Assembly (NCBI GenBank): GCA_026119855.1
Contig: JAOWBW010000027.1
Coordinates: 2,706,623 to 2,770,622 of the forward strand
Direction of reading: 5' to 3'
DNA length: 64,000 bases
DNA from: Campanula takesimana
Taxonomy: Eukaryota; Streptophyta; Magnoliopsida; Asterales; Campanulaceae
The notes beneath the pieces are model-generated. The model did no database searches, had not been told where the DNA came from, and was given only the letters and a program-made list of their open reading frames with translations. The first letter of the stretch is position 1. Each line of letters starts with the position of its first letter. The position numbers and the translations under genes were made by a program. Shown here in pieces: positions 56,101 to 64,000 of the stretch.

Positions 56101-58323
56101 CCCCAGAATAAATTTTGCAAGGAGGTTTGGACCCTAGGCCCCCTGGGCCAGATAATTATCCCATAAAGACCCATGGCCAGATCAAAATTCCACCTAAGCC
56201 CAGCGCCCATCTCAGCCCCTTATTCTCAAGGCCGACCCGCTGCAGCCCACCCAGCCAGACCCGCCGCCCAGCCCACCCAGCCCGACCCGCCGCCCAGCCC
56301 ACCTGTGGCCGTCATCCATCCATTTGACTATTAAAAATTTAATTTGTAGTATGCTTGACTTGAACCCAAGCACTTCTTGTGAAAAGAAATGACTTCACCA
56401 CTACACCAACACAATGTTTGATACAATTGTTGCAATATATTCTATTACTATTGCGCCTAAATGAATCTAACTAAAGAAAAAACAAGATTCTAAACCAATT
56501 AATAAAATTCTTGATTATTCCCAAAACATCAACCTTTTGTAAAATAAAAAACCGAAAAAAAAAATGATTTAAAATATAAAGTATTTAATCTTTTATTAGA
56601 TAAAATATAAAAGATCTTAAAGATAAATTAAATTATAATTATGTAATATCGAATTTTTATTTTTATTTTTTTACTATCACCTTCCAGTAAATTATTTATA
56701 TAAAATGAAAATATTTAAGTCCTTATTACGAAATTGCCATTTGCACTTATGAGACCTTTGAGAGACTCATGAGTCTGCTATGAGACTTTGTGAATAGACA
56801 CTCATAAGTCTGATATGAAACTTATTTACATGTCTCATAAGAATTTACAAGACTTTCATACAAATTATAAGACTTAAAAAATGCACTTATGAGACCTTTG
56901 AGAGACTCACGACTCTGCTATGAGACCTTGTAAATAGACACTCATAAGTCTGATATGAGACTTTTACATGTCTCATAAGAATTTACAAGACTTTGATACA
57001 AAATATAAGGCATAATAATGCACTTATGTGACCTTTGAGAGACTCATGAGTCTGCTATAAGACCTTGTAAATTGACATACATAAGTCTGATATAAGACTT
57101 TTTTACTTGTCTCATAAGAATTTACAAGACTTTGATACAAAATATACGGCATAAAAATGCACTTATGAGACTTTTGAGAGACTCATGAGTCTGTTATGAG
57201 ACCTTGTAAATAGACATTCATAAGTCTGTTATGAGACCTTTTGCATAGACACTCATAAGTTTGATATGAGACTTATTTACATGTTTCATAAGAATTTACA
57301 ATACTTTGATACAAATTATAAGACTTAAAAAATGCACTTATGAGACATTTGAGAGACTCATGAGTCTGCTATGAGACCTTGTAAATAGACTCTCATAAGT
57401 CTGATATGAGACTTTTTTACATGTTTCATAAGAATTTACAAGACTTTGATACAAATTATGAGACCTAAAAAATGCACCATGAGTTTGTTATGAGACCTTG
57501 TAAATAGACTCTCATAAGTCTGATATGAGACTTTTTTACATGTTTCATAAGAATTTACAAGACTTTGATACAAATTACAAGACTTTTTTACATGTCTCTT
57601 AAGAGTTATTTAATTTATTTTCTTATAATTCTCATATTTTCAGTATATAATAGACTTAGTTGGTGTCATTTATGTAAATAAATGCCTTAAAAGAAGGGTA
57701 ATAATTAAAAAATTATAAAAGTTTTTGAAATAATGTATTTTCGTAATTACAATTTAATTTATTTTTTAGGTTTTTCATATTTTTTTTTAATAAAAAGCAT
57801 TAGATATTTTATATTCTTAAATGATGTTTTTAATATTCTAATATATACATATATTAAAAGTTTTTTTTTTTTTTTTGTGTGAATATTCAAGATTTTCATT
57901 AGTTGATTGTAAAATCTCAATTTTTGTAATTTAGTTTCGTATAGAATGCTGTTACTAATAATAAATATTGCAAAAATTGAACAAAGCAATGCAGTGGGTT
58001 AGTGGTTAAGATGTGGTTGTCCTACAAAAGGTCCTAGGTTCAAAACCTAGTGTCAACATTTTTTTTTTCTAATTAAAACGGGTGGATTGGTAAGTGGGTT
58101 TCGGATCCTGTGCGGGTCGGGGCATCGGGCCGGGTCGGGGCATCGTGCTTAGCATTGGGCTTGTTGGTTTTTGGGCTGAGTGATGGTTTTTGGGCTTTTA
58201 TGGCATTTTGTTTCGGCTTTGGGTTAGTTGGAATTTTGCATCTCGCGTGGGCTTTTATGGAGAAAACATCTGGAAGAAGGGGCCTAAAGGAATTTTGCCT
58301 TTTGCAAGTTTCAGGTCGCGGAC
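56101..58323. mobile_element. Long-TIR MULE-like element with internal tandem array
   Basis: The left arm (about 56101-56460) and the reverse complement of the right arm (about 57945-58323) align over roughly 350 bp with moderate identity. Shared blocks include GGCCCC, CCATAAAGACCCA / CCATAAAAGCCCA, AAAATTCCACCTAAGCCCA / AAAATTCCAACTAACCCA, CCGACCCGC, and TTGCAATATATTCTATTACTA / TTGCAATATTTATTATTAGTA. The possible 9-bp duplication GACTTTACA / GACTATATA has two mismatches, so the boundaries are approximate. There is no transposase ORF. The interior holds the 139-bp array. Confidence 0.65.
56743..57600. repeat. ~139-bp tandem array (about 6 units)
   Basis: Units start near 56743, 56883, 57020, 57159, 57334 and 57474, each with GCACTTATGAGACCTTTGAG or a variant. 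The step is 137-140 bp, except one of 175 bp that has a duplicated part. Each unit contains short palindromes such as AGACTCATGAGTCT and paired CTTATGAGAC/GTCTCATAAG, so transcripts could form hairpins. Confidence 0.92.
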
Positions 58324-58363
58324 TATATAATCAAAGTCGGCACACAAATTTTGTAAATTTGAC

Positions 58364-59576
58364 TAGGGCTGGATTGGTATGCATACCAGTTATATTTTGC
58401 TTATACTAATACCAACTATGATTAACTTGGTACATAAAAATATGTACCATTACCAACCAACTAAGTCGGTATACCAACTTAGTTAGTACGGTTGGTATTC
58501 GGTTGGTATGGTTGGTACTAGCTTATACCAAATGTGGAATATAATGCAAAAACGACTATAAAATAAAGATGAACAACGAGTCAAAAACAGAAAAATATTG
58601 ATTACTTAATTCAACATTGACATAAAGCTAATCAACAAGGCAAGAGTCTCATGTTGACACCAATTGATCATAACAAAGGAAACTGTTACTACCTCCGTCC
58701 CAAAATGAAGGCAAAAACTTTAAACTTTACCTCTTAAGACAGTATTTCACTTCATTACTTGGCCCAACAAAGGAAATTGTTACTACCTCCGTCCCAAAAT
58801 CAAACAGTAAAAGAAATTAGTTTCACGGACTCCTCATTCATCAAACATGAATAACAACGATTTAAAAGAATTTTCCTTCTTACTCTCATATTTTTGTTAA
58901 TTTGAAAAGTGTCTGAAAGTGGAGAGCATTTGTGCAAAAAATATTACTCACTCCGTCCCAAAATGAATGTCCAAAGTAATTTCAAATTCGCTCTTTATTC
59001 AATAGTACATTTGATTTTTTTTTTTAGAAATTCATTTTGAGACGGAGGTAGTGCTTGAAATTTCATTTATTTGGGACGGAGGGAGTAGTAAACATTAGTT
59101 TGAGACGTATGGAGTATTTAAGTTGCTGCAAGCCTGCAACTACACAATCGCCACCATAAAAATTTAAAACAACTTAATGAAATGAAGCACAGTTTCCATG
59201 ATAAATGTATTTTTGGTTCTTTCACTTGTTTCAACACTTGAAAACGGAATACGGCTCAATCAAATCTGAATTACGTATTTGAGGTTAGATTAGATTAGAT
59301 TCTAGTTTTTTTTTTAATATATATTTTCTATTAAATATATAATACAATTATTTTTATAAAAATATACTCGGTACACGGTATACCAACCAAACTCAAATTT
59401 GTGTACCGTGTACCAACCAAGAATGCATAATCGGTACGGTAGTGCCGCACCAACCTTTCGGTATACCGAACTACCATACCAAACTTTCGATACACCGAAG
59501 TTCGGTATACCAAACGCTTAGATTCGGTAGGTACGCGGTTGGTTTGTTTAGTTTGTGATACAAATGGCCAGCCCTA
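58364..59576. mobile_element. hAT-like element (1213 bp), TSD AATTTGAC
   Basis: The ends TAGGGCTGG and CCAGCCCTA are flanked by a perfect 8-bp direct repeat AATTTGAC (58356-58363 and 59577-59584). TIR and 8-bp duplication fit the hAT superfamily. Sub-terminal regions are packed with GGTATACCAA/TTGGTA-type repeats in both directions. There is no transposase. Stowaway sequences are nested inside (about 58695-59115). Confidence 0.88.
58695..59115. mobile_element. Cluster of degenerate Stowaway MITE pieces
   Basis: CTACCTCCGTCCCAAAATGA (58691), CTACCTCCGTCCCAAAATCA (58784), CTCACTCCGTCCCAAAATGA (58947), GAGACGGAGGTAG (about 59039-59051), GGGACGGAGGGAG (about 59074-59086) and a further GAGACGTATGGAG can be seen. 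One element probably spans 58947-59051. The others are nested or truncated. Confidence 0.6.
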
Positions 59577-59625
59577 AATTTGACACTATCTTATGCCTTA
59601 GTGTGACACTAAATAAAAGTCAGTA

Positions 59626-59891
59626 CTCCCTCCGTCCTTCTTTAATCTAAAAAAATGATCCATTTGGTTGTCCCACTTTAACTTACAAAATCTTAAAATG
59701 GAAATGTTTTAATACTTTTAAAATGGTGAGTCCCACTTATCATACTCACAACAACTATCCACTAATCATCCTTTATCCCACTTTCTCTCTCCCACTCAAC
59801 CATCTACACTCACAACACATAATTTTTTTCACTTTTTCCTTAATTAATGTGTCCAACTCATTTTTTGTAAATTAAAGTGAGACGGAGGGAG
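59626..59891. mobile_element. Stowaway-like MITE
   Basis: It starts CTCCCTCCGTCCTTCTTTAA and ends AAAGTGAGACGGAGGGAG, flanked by TA. Confidence 0.88.
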
Positions 59892-59893
59892 TA

Positions 59894-60547
59894 TACCACT
59901 ACACCAACCAAGTGACAACATAAAGACAACGGCCCCTTTGGCAGATTGAAGTGTAAATGTGACAAAGTAGATATCTTGACAAGTAAATGTAAATGGGACC
60001 ACAAAATAACCTTCAATGTTTGGTTTTACAACCCCCCCCCCCCCCCCCACCACCCAAAAAAAATAAAAAAAATAAATAAAACCCCACACCAAGTTTACAA
60101 TTATCTTTTTCATCTCTTCCAAAGAAAAATCTCATTTGTAAAAGAGAACAATAATTATTATTTTTTCAGTTAAAAGTGAATAAAGCCACATATCCTTAAC
60201 AAGAAAATTTAAATATTAGGCAGGCTTAATATTTAACTATTTAGATCTTCAACAGCTGTGACTAGTAAGCATAAAACTCTCTTCCTTCCTATCCATGTCT
60301 CTTTTGGTGAAGTACACTACCCCACTCACTCCTAACTCATTCATGTTTCAAATTCTTGCCTTCACTTGAGCCTTAACCACCACCATCTTTTCATGCTTGA
60401 CTTTCAGACATTTGACCAAAGTTCAACATGTTTCAAATTCTTACAACTACACTTCCTCCTAGTGTTCATAAATTCACCACCTTCCACCATTAATGTCTAC
60501 TCTTGAATCTTGATGGAAAGAAAGAATCATGAAAAAGAAAAACCCTA
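59894..60547. other. Intergenic DNA with a poly(C) run
   Basis: A run of 17 C lies at 60032-60048. No gene or transposon ends were recognised in the rest. Confidence 0.5.
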
Positions 60548-60550
60548 CTA

Positions 60551-60638
60551 CCTCCGTCCCAAGATGAATGTCTGAAAAAAATTCATATTTGCTTCAATAT
60601 TTTTGTTTCTTGGAACGTTGATTTCTGGACAGAGGGAG
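60551..60638. mobile_element. Very short Stowaway-like remnant
   Basis: CCTCCGTCCCAAGATGAATG at the left and TCTGGACAGAGGGAG at the right, followed by TA. It is only about 88 bp, probably an internal deletion. Confidence 0.6.
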
Positions 60639-60705
60639 TAAATGATATAATTCACTAAAGTATCCAGCATCATCAAACCGTAATAGCAAGCACACCCATA
60701 TAAGA

Positions 60706-61460
60706 TACGGGTGTAAATGGTTCGGTTTGGGGGAATTTACGGACCGAACCACTAGTCATCGGTTTGGGATAATCCGAAAACCGAACCGAACCATGGTTTT
60801 TCTTAATTAATGTGTCAAACCAAACCAAACCGCTATGGTTCGGTTCGGTTTGGTTCAAACCGTGGTTCAATTGTGTGGTTCAAACCGCGGTCTAGACCGT
60901 GGTTTAGACTACGGTTCAAACCACGATTCAAACCGTAACTCATTATTTGTTTGAATTTTCTGTGATCACGGAGGAAGAGCGAAAGATGCGTGTCTTTAAG
61001 GGGAAAGTCAGAGGAAGAGAGAGGCCGAAGGAAGAAAAACACTTTACAATATCGATCTGGGAGAGAACTTGGTTTTTCATGTGTCACAATTAAGATAACA
61101 AATAATGAAATTAATACTTGAATAAGATACAAAATATGGGTTAGAATTAGTCTATGTAATGTTTTTTTTTTATTGGTACAACAATAAATACTAATAAATA
61201 TACGAAAATTTTTTAAATAAGATACAAAATGGGGGGAGGTTAGGATAATTAGTTTATGTTATGTGGTTTGGTTTGGCGGTTCGGTTTGGTGGTTTCAAAC
61301 CGCGGTTTGGGAGGTCAAACCACAAACCAAACCGAACCAAGTGGTTTGTCAATATTTGAGACCGAACCGAACCATTCGTGCTTGAAAACCAAACCAAACC
61401 GCATGGTTTGGTTCGGTTCGGTCTCAAACCGCGGTTTGAACCAAACCACTTACACCCCTA
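60706..61460. mobile_element. hAT-like element (755 bp), TSD ATATAAGA
   Basis: The ends TACGGGTGTAAATGG and CCACTTACACCCCTA are flanked by a perfect 8-bp direct repeat ATATAAGA (60698-60705 and 61461-61468). Both arms hold many copies of GGTTCGGTTTGG and AAACCGCGGTTT in both orientations, typical of sub-terminal transposase-binding repeats. There is no transposase. Confidence 0.88.
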
Positions 61461-61468
61461 ATATAAGA

Positions 61469-62409
61469 CTAGATTGCCATTCATGAGACCCTGCAGGTAA
61501 GGGTGAAGACAGATAATTGTAATTATTATCCTTGTTTAGAAGGATTTTATAAATTCCGTGAATGCAATAACTTCCAGTTTTGCCAATGAGCTCTAGCTCG
61601 AGTGCAATGACAGATTTTAGTTTCCGTATAAAATGTCAGTGTTCAATCCCAACAACTAAGGGAATTCACTCTGCATGTGTTTCCCTTGTTTTCGACTAAG
61701 TGAATAATTGATATATCAAATAAAAGGGGCAAAAAAGAAAAAGAAAAAGAAACTCCAGTGTTAATAACCTTAGTGCAGAGTAAAAAAACCACCCTTCAAA
61801 GAGTGACTACCTAAAATATGTCATTTAGACATGTTAGCTAGACCAAAGGATTAAGTCAGTATATCAAGGTACCTAAAGAATGAATGTCTTTTCTTTTGGA
61901 CCGAACTGCACTGCGTTTGGTCAAGATGGTTGGGGGGGGGGGGGGGTAGGGTGAGGGTGGTGGTGGGTGTGGGTGTGGGTAAATGGAAGTTCTCTCAACA
62001 ATTTGCATGAATGCAATAATTTCCAATGTCAACAACTGAATGCGGGGTAAAACATCCTTCAAAGAGTGAATCCTGAAATATGACATTTATATATATTGCA
62101 TCTCATTTTTGGGCTGCCCTGCAGTTTGTTTGGTGGAGGTTCACAGGGGGTTGGGGGTGGGGTAGGGGTTGGGGAGATATTACCTTAATAATCCGCGTAA
62201 AAACCACAAAATTGAAGAGATTCTGGCCACCATCTTCATTTGTTTTACTCACACTCAAGGGTCAACCTGTGAAAATATTTATATCCATCAGGTATCTATT
62301 GCTAATGTAGAATAATAAAGAGTGCTGATGTTGAGGAATTACCTGGTCTCTATCACTCCCAGCAGGATAACTTTAATTTGATATCTTCTCCTTCCCCAGC
62401 TAAAATATA
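61469..62409. other. Intergenic/3' flank with G-rich runs
   Basis: A G-rich stretch at 61924-61980 includes a run of 15 G. A second G-rich patch lies at about 62136-62175. Related phrases CTTCAAAGAGTGACTACCTA (61795) and CTTCAAAGAGTGAATCCTGA (62056) suggest an old duplication of about 260 bp. No gene was supported. Confidence 0.45.
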
Positions 62410-62652
62410 ATCCCTTTATCCCGGAAAGTGTGTCCCATTTGACTTTTTATGGTCAACAAAAGTTACCTTTGACTCATACATTGGTGTCAATCTAATAATC
62501 ACAATGGAATTCTAAAACTTGTTATTAATGATTTATCATTTACAATTTTTAGAACTTCACATAATGATTAGATCAAAATCAATGTTTGGTCAAAGTTCAT
62601 TTATCTTGACCACAAAAAGTCAAATGGGACAAACATTCCGGGAAAGAGGGAG
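62410..62652. mobile_element. Stowaway-like MITE
   Basis: It starts ATCCCTTTATCCCGGAAAGT and ends ATTCCGGGAAAGAGGGAG, flanked by TA. A long inner inverted arm (AGTCAAATGGGACA and complement) is present. Confidence 0.75.
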
Positions 62653-63025
62653 TAATTAAGAGAACCCACAAATAATGAGAAATACTTGCCCGGATGTCTT
62701 AGAGATCTTATCTTAGTACAGTATAAAACCATATGGTAAATTGGTAAAAATGCAGTAAAAAATCTACAGATACTTAACAAAAGACATAATCCAAGAAACT
62801 GACTTTTTATTTTCCCGGGAAGTTTTACACTGCCTCAACATGTCGTGAAAGATCTAAATCATTATACCTAATAGCTAGGAGACAGGTTATCTCAATTTTA
62901 ATTATGTTCTAAGTGCAAGCTCACTTGATGAGATTACAAAGGGGAGTATATATTTTACACGGAAAAAAAAAGTGAAAAGGGCAAAGCTTTATATTTTATA
63001 AGATGCAAGAACTATGTATATAGTG

Positions 63026-63275
63026 CTATTCCTTCTGGAAGAAAGAGAGCACAAGATCTGTATGTACGGAGAAGAGCTGCGTGTCCACAAAATACTGTTT
63101 CATAGAACAAGAGAATGAAATAACATTAGCATGGTCAGAAAAGTTCAGTAAAATCAACTGAACTATTTTTCCCCTCTTATATTTCACAAAGAAAGATCAG
63201 GGGGCACACCTTCAGAAAATGACGATCACGACTGGGGAACGAATCAATGAAACTCTCCTTCAAAAGCAAGGATAC
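63026..63275 (-). CDS. C-terminal two exons of a probable DENN-domain protein (gene continues past the window)
   Basis: Two small exons fit on the minus strand. Exon 63275-63210 (66 nt) follows a strong acceptor (CTTCTTGTCTGCCTCAG) and ends at AAG|GTGTGC. Only one of its three frames is open: VSLLLKESFIDSFPSRDRHF and LK. The last exon 63094-63026 (69 nt) follows an AACAG acceptor and continues in the same phase with YFVDTQLFSVHTDLVLSFFQ, KE, stop. The pattern, with Arg/Phe followed by TQ.F, recalls the end of DENN (Rab guanine-nucleotide exchange) proteins. This is a recollection of family style, not a search result. The 5' part lies beyond 64000; no further exon was found at 63276-64000, which holds MITEs. 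Confidence 0.55.
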
Positions 63276-63331
63276 CTGAGGCAGACAAGAAGAGTTGTTA
63301 GTTTAAATGCAAATGATAGTGCTAACAAGTA

Positions 63332-63767
63332 CTCCCTCCGTCCCAAAATGATCTTCCCACTTTTTTTGTTGTTAATACGAAAGTTACTTTGAGCAATAAT
63401 TTTAGGTTAATTTAATTATCCTAATGAGCATCTAAAAATTGTTGTTGGTAGTATTTATAATGGTGTATCAATAGCAAGTTTAAATTTTTTGATTAGGATA
63501 ATTAAATTAACCTAAATACTCCCTCCGTCCCAAAATGATCTTCGCGTTTGACTATTCAAACTTTTTAAGGATATGAACACTTGCTTCACTAGCCATGCTT
63601 TGTTTAAGCCTAAAATGTAGAAATGTGAAGAACTTTTTGGGACAATGAGAAATGACAAATGAGAAGATCATTTTGGGACGGAGGGAGTATAATGCTCAAA
63701 GTACCTTCGTATTAACAAAAAAAAAAAAAAAAAAAAAAGTGGGAAGATCATTTCGGGACGGAGGAAG
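63332..63767. mobile_element. Stowaway-like MITE interrupted by another MITE
   Basis: The outer ends CTCCCTCCGTCCCAAAATGA and TCATTTCGGGACGGAGGAAG are flanked by TA. It is the same subfamily as 14430-14675. It lies in the intron upstream of the right-edge exons. Confidence 0.85.
63519..63687. mobile_element. Stowaway-like MITE nested in 63332-63767
   Basis: It starts CTCCCTCCGTCCCAAAATGA and ends TCATTTTGGGACGGAGGGAG, flanked by TA. The outer element's sequence resumes on both sides. Confidence 0.9.
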
Positions 63768-64000
63768 TATTATTTTATGGGTTAATAAAGCCTTGATGCA
63801 AAGTCAAGTTCAAATGATTCAATTCTTTATTCTCTCTCTCTCTCTCTCTCCCTCTCATTTTTTCTTATAGAAACAAATTTCATAGATAACAGGAACAGAT
63901 GCATCTAGAAAGTCCACAATTAGAGCCAAGTTCACAAAATGAAAACCTAACAAGGGACGGACAAAAAACCAACAATTTTCCTGACAGTCTGACAAAATAA
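63768..64000. other. Presumed intron sequence with CT microsatellite
   Basis: A (CT)n tract lies at about 63832-63855. No exon was recognised up to the window edge. Confidence 0.5.

Noticed and set aside
56743..57600. CRISPR-like regular repeats
   Set aside because: The units are contiguous 139-bp tandem copies without unique spacers, in a eukaryotic genome.
58000..58050. A functional tRNA gene
   Set aside because: A- and B-box-like sequences are present, but a cloverleaf with acceptor stem and anticodon arm cannot be folded convincingly. It is better described as a tRNA-like piece of a transposon arm.
62344..62399. A further exon of the right-edge gene
   Set aside because: It has acceptor- and donor-like borders, but the right-edge frame already ends in a stop at 63026, and none of the frames gives a convincing continuation.

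Overview
This window is nuclear DNA from a flowering plant, almost certainly a eudicot. Genes have many introns with GT-AG borders, one gene is a plant-type p300/CBP acetyltransferase and another a miR396-targeted GRF factor. The space between genes is filled with plant DNA transposons (Stowaway, Tourist, MULE and hAT types) and Ty3/gypsy and Ty1/copia debris. I cannot name the species.

Layout. (1) 1.5-19.8 kb: a HAC1-like histone acetyltransferase on the minus strand. Sixteen coding exons can be joined in frame to a 1751-residue protein, with a non-coding 5' exon near 19.7 kb. Its introns carry Stowaway MITEs, a (TA)n-flanked MITE and a 138-bp tandem duplication. A tRNA-derived SINE lies just upstream. 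(2) 20-39 kb: a nested block of decayed Ty3/gypsy elements in opposite orientations around a 100-N assembly gap. The two pol regions have a second RNase H and an ORF antisense to pol downstream of it, which marks the Tat lineage. A solo LTR with a 5-bp target duplication interrupts one integrase. A 76-bp tandem array sits in the 3' region of the other element. A minus-strand gag fragment with primer-binding site and LTR ends the block. (3) 39-41.6 kb: a run of Stowaway MITEs. (4) 41.9-45.1 kb: a three-exon GRF gene on the minus strand (347 residues, QLQ and WRC domains, miR396 site). Its intron 1 holds a small MULE and duplicated exon-edge sequence. (5) 45.4-63 kb: intergenic DNA made almost wholly of mobile elements. 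Many have target duplications that can be read directly: a Pack-MULE-like element, a small MULE, a Tourist MITE holding a Stowaway, a TRIM inside a Stowaway, two hAT-like elements, and a long-TIR element with a 139-bp tandem array and tRNA-like boxes in its arms. (6) 63.0-63.3 kb: the last two coding exons of a minus-strand gene that continues past the right edge, probably a DENN-domain protein.

Only three host genes are supported: HAC1-like, GRF and the partial right-edge gene. HAC1 and GRF are both regulators of transcription, but nothing in the sequence shows that they are co-regulated.
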